Shown piece by piece: positions 1-12,000 of a stretch of 64,000 nt of DNA (position 1 is the first letter of the stretch; each line of letters opens with the position of its first letter). Position numbers and translations under genes: made by a program. The stretch covers positions 34,189,571-34,253,570 of the forward strand of contig OU862927.1 in assembly GCA_917880885.1 (NCBI GenBank), written 5' to 3'. The stretch is from Limnephilus marmoratus. Its lineage: Eukaryota; Arthropoda; Insecta; Trichoptera; Limnephilidae. The notes under the pieces were generated by a model that was not told the origin of the DNA, made no database searches, and was given only the letters and a program-made list of their open reading frames with translations.

Positions 1-84
1 GTTCTATGTTAGCCAAATACAAACATCAAAAATGACTTATTAAGCATCTATATGAAGCATACGAATAAAGCGACTTGTAAAACT

Positions 85-655
85 GGCCATACACACTACG
101 GTCCACCGGAGAGGTCTACCTGTGCAGGTATGTCTGGGTAGGTAGACCGGAGCGTGTGTGGCACTCCTGGGTCGGTCGTGAATAACCTGCTCACGGACCA
201 CCAAAGAGTGAGCGGGTCATTTTTTCGTCAGGACCCAGGTCTCGCGACCCACTTCTCGCAACCGCTCTACTACTGCAACCTGAGTTTCGGGTGCGGATGT
301 GGCGGGGCGAGCGACGATAGATAGATGTATGAGAGAGCGAACGGGTTGTCAACACCCGGGTTTCTACACCCGCTCTCTCGACTCAGATACTAGAAAGCAG
401 CTGGGTGAAGCATAATCGAGTTTCATATTTTGTGTCGCGAAAAGAGCGGGTCTTTGCGACCCGCTCGTGATGCCAGTGTGTCGTGAGCGACCCGGGTCGT
501 GTAAAACGATCGATAGACCCAGGACTAGTGTGTGGGAATAGACCTGTGCAGTTTTTTTGAACCTACGCAGGTGACCGGCGCAAAATCGAAAATCAATTCT
601 TTCTAAACAAACCTGCACAGATAACCTCTCCGGTAGACCGTAGCGTGTATGGCCC
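85..655. mobile_element. TIR element (MITE), about 0.57 kb
   Basis: The two ends are inverted copies: GGCCATACAC at 85 matches GTGTATGGCC ending at 654, and similarity continues inward for roughly 50 bp (CGGAGAGG with CCTCTCCG, CCTGTGCAGGT with ACCTGCACAG) and more weakly to about 200 bp. There is no coding sequence. A target duplication is ambiguous (ACT at 82-84 and 656-658 if one extra C is allowed). The GGGCC-type terminus would fit PIF/Harbinger-like MITEs, but that is inference. Confidence 0.6.
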
Positions 656-1302
656 ACTTTAGTAACATATCATTCGGAAGTATTTAATACAGGACGACTG
701 GTAATTGAGATGAAATGAAAGACATAACGGAGAAAATTATAGACAAACAAATAACAGGTGAAAATGGGATGTTTTAAAAGAGAGGAGTCCTATGAAGAAA
801 AGTAAAAATACCTTGAAATAAATAATAAATTAAGCTCTATAATGCATTTTTGGGTGTAAGGCCCTTCACTCTCAAGGCTACGCAATGTTGTGTACTCACG
901 TCGCAAACAACTTGTCACACTGTCTGTCCGTATAATCACAAGACCCTCGTTGCCACCAATCATTGGACGCTTTTATTATTACAGTGATGATCCACATTTA
1001 CGGCACCATGATGGCAAGAAAAGGCAATAAACATACGTTCTTTATCACTACAATACTGCAGATCTTTCTTACATTAAATAATGGCGAGACAAAAGATGAG
1101 ACACAAAATATATGTGACTATTTCCTCGAAAGGTACTACTTTTTTGCAACGGGAATTGCGTTTCATTTTCTTTTTATGTGTAAGGGAGATGTATAATAAT
1201 GATTGAATGATTCCTTTGGGGGAAGCAGACATACATTCACCGTTTGTCTCATTTTCGACTGCTGTTATTTAGTGTGTAAGAAAGATCTGCAGCATTATAT
1301 GT
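656..1302. other. no gene or named repeat seen
   Basis: AT-rich sequence with only short chance ORFs. I see no splice-consistent exon, tRNA or terminal repeat. It probably lies in an intron of, or downstream of, the 4E-T gene. Confidence 0.5.
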
Positions 1303-1795
1303 TTAACCTCTTATTGGCCGGAGACACGCGGGCGCGCGTGTATTGTGCGCAGGCGCGAGAAAATAATTCGAACAAAACATGTTTGTCCGCGATTTTGGCC
1401 CTTCTATGTACAGAATTTGTATGAAGAACAAGGTCAGAATCGCTTGCGCCAACATTACCCCATAAGATGGGTAAAAATTTCATTCACCTTGCAACCCCAG
1501 AATATTTTTAAACGATTTTATCTGTGGCATGAAAATGTCAAATTTGCCGCGAATTTTATCTGTCAAGGTCGATGCGTGTTCCTCGACTAAAACATCGTAA
1601 AACCTATTAATTTCGTAATTAACGCAAGTAATGTTGTTTTGGTACATAGTTTATTGTTCTAGGAATGTGTTTTGGTCAATAAAATATACAATAGCTCAAA
1701 ATGAATCCACAAAACATTCAATTCAAAATTCAAAATCATGTTTTGTTACGAAATTTCCCTATTTTCCTGGAATTTGCCGGCCTTTGACGGGTTAA
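1303..1795 (+). mobile_element. TTAA-flanked MITE, family 1, copy 1
   Basis: About 490 bp bounded by TTAA on both sides. It begins TTAACCTC followed by a GC-rich block (GCCGGAGAC and GCGCGCGTG). Three more copies lie at 2760, 4262 and 7514 with the same internal order: TTGACCCTTC-like block, AAGGTCAGAATCGCTTG, TTCATTCACC, AACACAAAACATTA-like 3' block. TTAA duplication is the signature of piggyBac-type insertion, so this is probably a piggyBac-mobilised MITE. It has no coding capacity. Confidence 0.75.
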
Positions 1796-2759
1796 GAACA
1801 AAGGCAAAAATATCAGTTTTCGAATTTTTGGAATTTATTCACACTTCAATATTATCCGTATAACTATATTCCATACTTTCAAAATTATCATCACGGCTAG
1901 TAGTAGGAGTCTACGGAGTTGTCACGGTGCGGTGTGAAAGAGATGCAAGAAAATTATGATTTTTTTCCTTTGGAGGGAACAGACTTAAGTACATTGTGTA
2001 TCTCATGTTTTGAAAGAGCTGCAGCATTATTGTGTTAAGGAATGTATATTTATTGCCTTTTTATACCGTCATGGTACCCGTGACCGTGAACCATCACGGT
2101 AATAATTAAAGTGTTCATTGTTACCAACATTGTGACTTAATGTCTGACAAAATTGATGCCATATTTAAGTCTTGAAGATGTGAATGGCGATGTGAGTGTC
2201 ATGACGAGTTGACAAAATGTCGGCAACGTGTGCTAGATGTATGGCGGTAGTCACCGAGATATATGAATCGTCGAGTATTCGATACTTGTGCAGCCTTGTG
2301 AAAGAAGGGCTTAAATGTTGTTTTTCTCTATTCTGTCCTTCAATCTCATACATATTGATCATCCAGTTGATTAGTCAGACATCTCCAACTACAAATAGGT
2401 AATGAGGGCAGCAATATTCGAATGTTCACAATAAATAAAATATTATTTACAGAGATCTGAGTTTTACGGTGACCGGACAACTCAGAATGAAATCAACTCG
2501 GAACCTCCTTTGAAAAGTCATTAAAAATGATGGAAAAAAAATGGTTAAATATGTAGATTACGTTAGGCTAGGGTTATCGGCTATTTAAAAATTATTTTTT
2601 CATAGCTTTTAATGACTTTTCAAAGGGGTGTTGAGTTGACTTGGAACCGTGTTTTACATTTAAATATGCTATAAAATAATAACGATCCGGTAGATTTGGA
2701 TGACATTTTAAAATATATGTACCTTACTAGTAGTGACCCAGAAAACTTCAAGATTTTGT
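1796..2759. other. unassigned spacer
   Basis: No gene recognised. A short segment near 2350-2395 (GATTAGTCAGACATCTCC) recurs inverted near 3400-3430, indicating another dispersed repeat fragment. Confidence 0.45.
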
Positions 2760-3275
2760 TTAACCTCTAATGGGCCGGAGACGCGCGGGCGCGCGTGTAT
2801 AACGCGCATGTGCGAGAAAATAATTCGAAAATTTGAATAAAATTTTCGACCAAAAACTGTTTGTCTGCGATTTTGACCCTTCTATGTACAGAATTTGTAT
2901 GAAGAACAGGGTCAGAATCGCTTGCGCCATCATTACTCCATGAGACGCGTAAAAGTTTCATTCACCTTGCAACACCAGAATATTTTTAAACGATTTTATC
3001 TGTGACATTAGAAATGTCATTTTGCCGCGAATTTAACCGTCACAATTTATGCGTGTTCCTCGACTAAAACATCGTAAAACCTATTAATTTTCATAATTAA
3101 CGCAAGTAATGTTGTTTTGGTACATAGTTTATTGTTCTAGGAACGTGTTTCAGTCAATAAAATATACAATAGCTCAAAATTAATTGACAAAACATTTAAT
3201 TCAAAATTCAAAGTGGTGCTTTTTTAGTGAAATTTAGTGAATTTTCGTGAATTGGCGTGGCCACCCAGAGGTTAA
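2760..3275 (+). mobile_element. TTAA-flanked MITE, family 1, copy 2
   Basis: Same family and orientation as the element at 1303. This copy shows the inverted termini best: TTAACCTCT at the left and AGAGGTTAA at the right, giving TTAA target duplications and a CCTC/GAGG terminal repeat. Confidence 0.78.
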
Positions 3276-3796
3276 TTCACTAAAAGTTATTTCTACATTA
3301 TAATAGATGTTGGTGGTGTTTATGAGTAATCTGAGTATAGTACCAGATAGAGGGTACACTAACACATATAACTGCATACTCAACTCTAATTTCCATTTTT
3401 CGGAGATGTCTGACTAATCAACTGGACAATCGACATATCAAATAATATCAGTATATCTCTATCTATCGAACCAACTAAACTCAAAATGAATGAAAGAAAA
3501 CCACGTCCAAATAAGTTATCTATGGGAGGACAAAAAAGACACATTTTAAAGGTGGGCACATCTATCTCGGAACAATGGCTAAAACGGTTCCTTGACAGTT
3601 GATCCGCCAACAATTAGCATCAGGGGCATACTTATATACAATGTACAGTCAGTTTTAAGGAAAATATGGTAATACCTAATTCCACAAAATATAACAATTC
3701 ACCCTGAAGGGATGTGCAGAGAGGATGTACTGCCGAATAACAAAAGTATAAAATATATTTTCATTCAAATGCATCAAGGAAAAATCTGCTTCTCTA
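3276..3796. other. unassigned spacer
   Basis: No gene recognised. The interval separates a TTAA MITE from a TATA-flanked MITE and carries the inverted fragment noted near 3400-3430. Confidence 0.4.
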
Positions 3797-4184
3797 TACA
3801 GGGTGTAACAGAACGTACCCGAGGGATTTTAACCATCGATTCCTGACATCATATGGAGTAAAAAATGTAAATGAAATTTTGGTCTCCGGTGACATTTTTG
3901 ATGTTTTTTTTTTTTTTTTTTTCTACAAAAACATAAAAAAATGGTAGTTGTTGAACAGTTGGAGGTGGAGTAAGGGGTTCGTCGGACACCCGGCTGAGTG
4001 ACCAGTGACGACATGCGGAAGAATTTTTTTTTTGTTTGATTTTGAAGAAAAAAAATTTGAAAAAAAAAAAAAAAGTTGTCAAAAAAAGACACCGGAGACC
4101 AAAATTTCATTTACATTTTTTACTCCAAATATGCTCAGGAATCGCTGGTTAAAATCCCTCGGGTACGTCCTGTTACACCCTGTA
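3797..4184. mobile_element. Foldback MITE with CAGGGTGT termini
   Basis: A 388-bp palindromic element. Left end CAGGGTGTAACAGAACG and right end CGTCCTGTTACACCCTG are inverted copies, and homology runs inward over about 100 bp per arm (GGTCTCCGGTG with CACCGGAGACC). Flanking TATA (or TA) is duplicated. The centre is poly-T and poly-A rich, which creates spurious phenylalanine- and lysine-rich ORFs. It has no coding capacity. Confidence 0.78.
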
Positions 4185-4261
4185 TATACTGTACATACCA
4201 GCGCATAAGTACAAAAGATCGACACTATATAAATTCTTTTCATATTCATACCAACTTATTA

Positions 4262-4753
4262 TTAACCTCTTATTTGCCGGAGACGCGTGGATTCGCGCGT
4301 ATTGCACGCATGCGCAAAAAAAACATATTTCGAAATAAATATGTTTATCTGCAATTTTGACCCTTCTACGTACAGAATTTGTATGAAGAATAAGGTCTGA
4401 ATCGCTTGTGCCAACATTTCCCCATAAGATTTTTCATTTCATTCACCTTGCAACCCCAGAATATTTTAAAATAATTTTATCTGTGGCATCAAAATGTCAA
4501 ATTTGCTGCATGAATTTTATCTGTCAAAGTCGATGCATTTTACTTGACGAAAACATCGTAAAACCTATCAATTAACATAATTAACGCAAGTAATGTTGTT
4601 TTGGTACATAGTTTATTATTCTAGGAATGTGTTTCGGTCAATAAAATATTCGATCTAAGCTCAAAATGAATCCACAAAACATTCAATTGAAAATTCAAAG
4701 TGGTGCTTTTTTAGTGAATTTTCGTGAAAAGGCCTGGCATTTTAACAGGTTAA
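4262..4753 (+). mobile_element. TTAA-flanked MITE, family 1, copy 3
   Basis: Third copy of the family at 1303, in the same orientation, bounded by TTAA at 4262 and 4750-4753. It has the same internal landmarks (CCTTCTACGTACAGAATTTG, AACGCAAGTAATGTTG) and is more decayed at the 5' GC-rich block. Confidence 0.75.
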
Positions 4754-5100
4754 GGGTATTTTTGAAGTGGATTTTACATTTGAAATTGGTAAATAATGAA
4801 CAAAAAAATTATAATTTTATAGTAAATACCATATCCAGGAGCCAATTGTTGATGGATCAACTCTCGGGTTACCGGAATAAACACATCTAATTCACAAATC
4901 GTTGACAGCAATCCAAAACACCGAAAAAGAAATTTGTCCATTTTACACAAGAGACAAAACTCTGCAATGATTTTAAGTAAACGAGAGGCACTTGGATGAT
5001 TGAGAAGAGATATTATTGTTGGACAACTCTATCAATATAATGTTTATTGGTACTTTGGGATGGTTTGCCATCAACGATATGTTAAAGGGAGACAACGTAC

Positions 5101-5199
5101 TATAGAAGATAGCAGCAGGTTCATCCTTGTCCCGTCACCCACGGGAGACGAGGAAGCAATCTCCTTCTTGCACTCCTCTCCAAACTTATCAGATAACTT
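5101..5199 (-). CDS. Candidate ninth exon of 4E-T
   Basis: On the minus strand an acceptor (TTTTTTAG) is followed by 99 open nucleotides and a donor (GTACGT). The length is 33 codons. The open frame is phase 0 at both ends, and the preceding exon (5719-6070) also ends in phase 0. The translation begins KLSDKFGEECKKEIASSSP and includes DGTRMNLLLSSI. It occurs only once in the window, so it is not an obvious repeat. I cannot match it to a known 4E-T block. It could be a lineage-specific exon or a chance open segment in an intron. Confidence 0.4.
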
Positions 5200-5289
5200 C
5201 TAAAAAAGATTTGCAGATCAATTCAAAATAAAGGACATGCAATCAGATAATATATATATATATATAAATACACCATTTATTTTGTTGTC

Positions 5290-5500
5290 CAACTAGCCTG
5301 CTTTGAAATTATAATAAAAAGTATTTGTCCGCCTAAAATTATGTTTGTTTCTAATAATAATATTTGAAAGTATATTTCATCACTTTTCAAAAACAATTTT
5401 CAAAAACATTTAGAAATATTCCATTTATTTAGAATTTATTGTAAAATGAAAATTTTCTGACCTTCTGACAGAATATACCAGAGACCTGAAAAGTTAAGTT
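5290..5500. repeat. AT-rich dispersed repeat, family 4 fragment
   Basis: This shares the string pattern TTTGAAAGTATATTTCATCA, CAAAAACA and TTCCATTTATTT with segments near 9800-10070, 10880-11175, 21920-22095 and 39150-39380. It has no coding content and is probably a fragment of one MITE-like family, always near TTAA. Confidence 0.5.
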
Positions 5501-5718
5501 CAAAAATTGGAAAATAGTTTTAATAATCGAAATGCTTAGTACCCCTCGTTTCAGGACAATGTGTATATTAGAAATTGCAGACTGAAAAGGAGAGTTATTG
5601 AAATGCACGACACATTTAGAGACCCTCTCGAAAGCAAGCAGACAAAGGCAGTTTATTTTTTGTCAGCAATATAATATAAAATAATTGTTGGTGAAATCAT
5701 AGAAATGATAATACTTAC

Positions 5719-6070
5719 AGGAGGCTGTTCCTTGTTCTGATTAGCCGCAACGGCACTGGGGGTCCTGCCGCTTCCCGCAGACCTTCGGTTCTGCCGCACC
5801 CGAACACCGTCACCCGCCACGCCACTGCCGCCGGTCCCGTTGGCGTTACTGCTGCCATTGTTGATGCTCGTCGCTGCGGTATTGGTGTTGTGTTCGCCAG
5901 AATCCGGGGCCTTGGAGTTGGAGTTGTTGGTTGCGAGGATGTTGGCCGTGGAGAGGTTGCTGCTGCTGTTGGAGTTGGAGTTGGTGCTGGTGGTGTTGGT
6001 GGTGGGAATAGGGTCGTCAAATCCGCGCAGCTCGATGGTGTCGTGCTGGGATGTCGGGCCTCCAGAAAAC
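5719..6070 (-). CDS. 4E-T: 4E-T exon 8, IEL motif and Ser/Asn-rich tail
   Basis: The acceptor is TTCTCCAG and the donor CCT/GTAAGT. It opens FSGGPTSQHDTIELRGFDD, the first half of the Cup-homology domain that contacts DDX6/Me31B in characterised 4E-T proteins. A long Thr/Ser/Asn tract and a Gly-rich, Arg-rich end (RQNRRSAGSGRTPSAVA, NQNKEQPP) follow. The FDF half of the domain is not seen here and should lie in a later exon. It ends in phase 0. Confidence 0.93.
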
Positions 6071-9000
6071 CTGGAGAATAAATATTCAATATTTTTATAG
6101 TGTAACAACTTATTGAATGAAACCTCAAATTTTTTTATATGAATACCGCACAAGAGACCCAACTGCTCCTGTCTGAAGCCAGTGAGACTATGGCATCCCC
6201 AATTGGGGTATGTTGTGAGGCTGAAAGTAGTGGGGAGGGGAAGGAGATAGGGAAGAGGAAGGTAAGGAAGTTACTGGCTAATCAGATATGGTCACCAAAC
6301 ACGGCTAACGCAACGTTTCAAGTCTTACACCAGGGCGATACTGAGAGTATCTTCCCCTCTGGAACGTGCCGCAAATATACTATATATTATTTTAAATGAA
6401 CAAATTGTGAAATAACACAAATTAATCAAATAAAATTTATTTGCCATGCCGGGATTCAGCCATGCCAGCTGTCAAATTATAATATTTAATCATTGATTAA
6501 ATATTACACAGATGACTCACAAACAAAAAAATGTGAAACAGAAAAGAACAGGAGAGAACACTGAGAGACTGAAAAAAATGGGAAAATCTGTTACGTAGGA
6601 TAAATTGAGCCATTTTACAAAATTAATCTTCAAGGGACTGAAAAGAGCAAAGTTCTTAAGTGAGTTTCACCATATAAGAAAATATGTTACCATTCAGGTT
6701 CTTCGTCCTTATCGTATCTTCTCCTCTCGTTGTAGCGATTGCCTCTCCTGTTGTCATCTCTGAAACAAAAATATCAAATTAGGGATGTGTAGATTTGAGG
6801 CATTCAAGAGTTACTTCCACTCTTCCCAGTTCCCTGTTCTTGATTGTCAGGAGTTGAGGCATACATTGATTACTTTTTCACCCCAGCGGATTTAAAGGTA
6901 CCCTGAATAACAAATTTTAGTTGTTACTTTTATGTTCAATATGGAAGACCTTCTCTCTTGAATAGAAATATTCATAGAGCACCCCACCAAAGAGCTAAAA
7001 TTGAAGTATGCTACACATAGACCTGGTATTATCTAGACAGGGCGAGTGAACCTTAAAATTAAAGTCCAAAACAAATATATTGGTTTAAGAAAACATGTAT
7101 CAAAAAGAAAGTGTGTTATCTTGCAGTTATTCTCGGCAAATTTGTATTCCAGCAAGTTTGTCCCAACATTTAATAGACTAGCTGTGAAGATCATTTTTAA
7201 AACGCGAATTTGAGGCAGTTAAAAATATTATAGATAGAGGCCATCGCGGTATTTATCAATAACTTAGTTAACAATTTAATCAGGCCCAGAATACTATAAA
7301 CAATAATTGAAAAAATCTTACATTTATTTCTAGCAAACCAACTATGTAACACAACAAATTACGACAACACTTTTGCCACAAAATGAAATACTTTCACTGG
7401 TTTTGTGTAAGATTTTAGAAGCTTTTACAACAAGTTTGCATCAAGACGGGGGTTGTGTTATGAAACAACTCTTCGGTGGCGGTCTTTTTAGATTAAAATT
7501 AGATTTGAGAGGGTTAAACCTCTTGTTGGTCGGAAGCGCGCCTGCGGAAAAAATTTAAAAAAAAAAAAAAAATTTAAATCGATTTTAACCCTTATATATA
7601 AATAAATCGTATAAAGAACAAGGTCAGAATCGCTTGGGCCAATATCATTCTTGATGTAGTCAAAAGTTTCATTCACCTGGCAACACCAGAATATTTTTAA
7701 ATGAATTATCTATGGAATCTGGGTATCAGATTTTGCCGCGATTTGAACTGTCGAAAAGTGATATATCATATCTGCGTGATAGTTCACGCAGAAAACATGG
7801 AAAAACCTGTCAATTTATCAAACAAACGCAAGTAATGTTGTTTTTATAGATAGTTTATTGTTCAAGGAATGTGTTTCGGTAAATAACATATACTAAAGCT
7901 CAAAATAAATCCACAAAATATTAGTTCAAAGTGATGCATTCCATAATTTCCAGTATGCAATAAAAGAAAAAGAAGAAGTTTCAAAAATAGCTCTCGACAG
8001 GTTAATCTATTGTTATCATGTATCAATGACTGCAGAGTCGGTACGAAGAATCCATTAAGTGCTTAGTATAAAAGAATGATTGGTGTAAGGGTCGACCGAG
8101 ATCTCGGTATCGGCATTCTCGGCTACAAATTCTACCGAGAACTCTGTCTCGGTTCTCGGCGAAAAATCGCCGAGATTCTCGGCCATAACCGAGACCGTTG
8201 TAAGTAGGTACGGTATAGGATAATGGGATTCAAATCTACCGCACGCGTTCACATTTGTCACTCGGTGTCAGTGCGTGAGAGAGCTGTCGATTGTGATTGG
8301 TCGGCTGGCAGCGAGGCGGGTTTTACTTATAACCATAATGATAATATCTAGACGCCTTCCACGCCGAAACGCAAATTATTTGCAATTCCCTCGATAGAAA
8401 AAAAAATCGCAAAGTATGCTCCAAAAATTATTTTAAAAACGTTTGCTTCAGTTATTTTACAAGTTATAATTGTGAAAAAAATTCACAATGTTTCTTTAAA
8501 TGATGTCGTGTTTTATTAAATATTTTCGATTTTATCGCTTTAAATATTAGCGCGCTCCTCTAACATTCCTAATTACATATTTCTCCATCTTCTTCTTTTT
8601 GAGCGCGGATGCGGCGCCTTAAAACAAATTATTATTACATTCTTAAATATACTATATTATGCCAAAATAGCGCATTTTCATTTTTTTTCTCAATTTATCT
8701 ATTCTCGGTCTCGGCTCTCGGTCTCGGCCGAGATTTTAATTTATTCTCGGTCTCGGCCGAGAACGAAAACATGTCTCGGTCGACCCTTAGATTGGTGTTA
8801 CCTATCCCTCCTGTCGCCAAAGCGCGAGTCTCCCAGCACATCCCGATCACGGTCATTTCGGTCATTCCGGTCATTGTTGCGTGTCTTCTCCGAGTTGCCG
8901 TAGAGGTCACGGCCAAAGGATCGTCTCTCGTACCTAAACAAAATTGGAATACAAAAAATAATTACGTAAATAAATTGACTTGCAGTCTTCTCTCAAATTG

Positions 9001-12000
9001 ATGACACATTAAAGATATTATAAGGTCAAAAACTGATTGCCATCTCCATTGAATTCATCCCTCCCACTGTGGTGCAAGGCGAAGTTCCAAAAAAGTTTTG
9101 CTTGGGAGGACACAAGGTCCCCCTCAACCAGCCTCTCCCGATGTGGTCTGCCACGCAGCTGGTGGCAGACACATCAGCCACCAAGACCCGGACAAACCTC
9201 ACCCCCATGGATCCGGGCACCCCTACTAAGTCCACACAGGAGACCTTGAAGAGTCTTTTTGAGGAGAGGAAGAAGTGAACATGGGTCTTGAAGAGATCCG
9301 ATGAACTCAAGAACGAGTTGTAGAAGAGACCCATTTCTCATGTGACAAATGTCAACTGTGTACAAATGTAACTGATATTTAAATAAAGCTGGATGAAACC
9401 GATTGTCATCTTCATTGCACGAATGGAATGTTGGTAAAAGTCTGTTCCAACAGGTATTTATTTCAAGCACACTACGATTGATTATCATTATAAAAAAAAG
9501 TACCTATCCTCTCCTCGTTCCCGTGGCGGCCTGTACGGCAAGTTGCCGCCACCGTGGTCGCCAGTTTCTGCTCCCGCTTCCCCTCCCCGCTCCCACGGCG
9601 CCATCTCGCGCGACATGATGCGGCCCGAACCAATGCGGCGAGAGGCCTGCTCCCGAGCATCTGGAACACAAATATAGCAATGTTGTGTTAATTCTTTAAT
9701 TACATACTAAGTATAAAGTTATACCATTTATAACATTAAAATCTTCCTAGTATTGCCATTTACCCTTGGGGTATTCTTAGATTTTCTTGTCAAGTTACTT
9801 TAACCCTTCAAAATTTGACATATTTTTCAGATGGTCAAATTATTTCCAGTTTACAATAAAATGCAAATAAATGGAATATTTTTGAACATATCCGAAAACT
9901 AAAAACTGTTTTTGAAAGGTGATGAAATATGCTTAAAAATTTTGTAATTCGTTGATTGTAATAATTTTTTAAATATAAAAATTTTGCATGTAAACATTAA
10001 AAAGTTTTAAAAATAGCTCACCTTACGTTTTTTCTAGCTAAAAAAATTGATAATGAAAAAAAAATTAAAATACATACATATTTTATTAGACAAATAAAAA
10101 TACATACATATTTTATTAGACAAATATATATGTATTTTAATTTTTTTTCACTTCACATTAATTTTCCAATAGATTCACTGCTTTTTTTTAAAGTATCCTA
10201 AAATGGAATACTGTTTTTGGAAGCAGATAGAAGGACATTTCAGATTTTAAATTACAAAAGGACATATGTAATTCAAAATATAAAAAAATTGATTTTAAAA
10301 ATAGATGCCTCCATGATCGAGGGGCAAGGCTCTTGACTAGCAATCCAGAGGATGCGGGTTCAAATCCGAACATGCAAAAATGTTGTGTTATTTCAAAAGT
10401 TTTTTTGGGTTTTTTTAAAAAAGGCTCACCTTCCGTTTTTTTTATAACTAAAATCGTTGATAATGAAAAAAAAATAAAAACAAATACATAATTTATTAGG
10501 CAAACAATAAAAAAAAATCATCAACTAACTTTTTTGTCATTTCATGTAAAAATAATTAATAAAAGATTCCCAAAGTTTCACAATTTTTTTTGTAATTGTG
10601 GTTGGAAAAAAAAAAAAAATAAAAACAAATACATAATTTATTAGGCAAACAATAAAAAAAAATCATCAACTAACTTTTTTGTCATTTCATGTAAAAATAA
10701 TTAATAAAAGATTCCCAAAGTTTCACAATTTTTTTTGTAATTGTGGTTGGAAATGGTTTCATAAAAATGTACCTTTTAATTATTTTGTGGTTAACTTTTA
10801 GATTTGACTATACAGCATGTTGTTTCCTTTTTCCAACACCGTTTAGAGCATAGGTTCTTAACGTGGGCGTTTCAGACCTTCAATGGGGCGGTAGAAGACC
10901 AAGAAAAAATTGGGGGGTGGTAGGAGACCCACAATTTTAGTTGGAAAAAACATAAGATGAGCCATTTTAAAAACTTTTTTATGTTTGAATGTAAAATTTT
11001 TATATTTCAAATAATAGTGTTTATTTCGAATTATAAAATTTGAAAGCATATTTCGTCATCTTTCAAGCACAGTTTTTGTTTATTTTTTCAGATATGTTCA
11101 GAAATGTTCCATTTATTTGGATTTTAATGCAAAACATAAATATTTTAATCCACTGAAAAATACGCCTGAAGAGTTAAAACAATTCAAGTATACTGATACT
11201 AGATAATGAAGTATATTGATACTTACTCATGTCAGCCTTGGGGTCGCCCGTTCTGTCGTAGGAGATGGGGCTGTCAGGGCGCAAGCGCGTCTCCCTCATA
11301 CCGCCGCCCATGCCCGCCCCGCCGGCGCCCACCCCCCCGCCGATGCCGCCCGAAACCACGAAGCAGCCCGAGTTGAAGCTGCGGCGCTGCGGGGACAGCA
11401 CAATGCCCTCGCTCTCCTTGCGGATGCGCTCTCGCGGGTCGCCCGATCGCCTCTGGAACACCCACAACACTTATTAAAATTCACATTACTCTATGGCTCT
11501 ACCCAACGAACTTTCTTCTGGGCATACTGGAAGTTCACTCCCTGCAGTTCAGAAGAGAGGGGTATGCCGCCACCCACTTATTCAGACTGCTGCGAGGCTA
11601 TCTTGAGAACTCAACCATTTTGGAGCGCGTGAGTCTCTATGATCCAGATGACTATCTTAGACAGCGTCATCATAGATTATTCTATCTTCCTGCCTGTAGG
11701 ACTAACCTGCCAATGGTTCCACCGGTAGGGAGGAGTATATTGCTCCTGAACCAAATCTCTTCCGAGATTGATGTATTTGGCGTCGGTGAGGAGAGATTCA
11801 AAAGGGAAATTCTTTTGATTCTTGAAAGAGTTTCTCCACACTGACGAAATCTTCACCACTGCCTGAGATTTTTATTTTTGTTTTGAAATTGCTGTATTTC
11901 TTAAAATTTCTTTTATGTATAAATATTTTCTAACATTATTTTTAAAATATTTTTATATAGCGTTATTTCTTACATGCAATAAATTAAAATTTGTAATTGT

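Noticed and set aside
364..657. 97-codon minus-strand ORF
   Set aside because: Spans the inverted end of the 85-655 TIR element. No protein features.
3829..4110. Phe- and Lys-rich ORFs
   Set aside because: Poly-T and poly-A tracts at the centre of a foldback MITE.
5840..6100. Leu/Val-rich plus-strand ORF
   Set aside because: Antisense of the Ser/Asn/Thr-rich part of 4E-T exon 8. Not a membrane protein.
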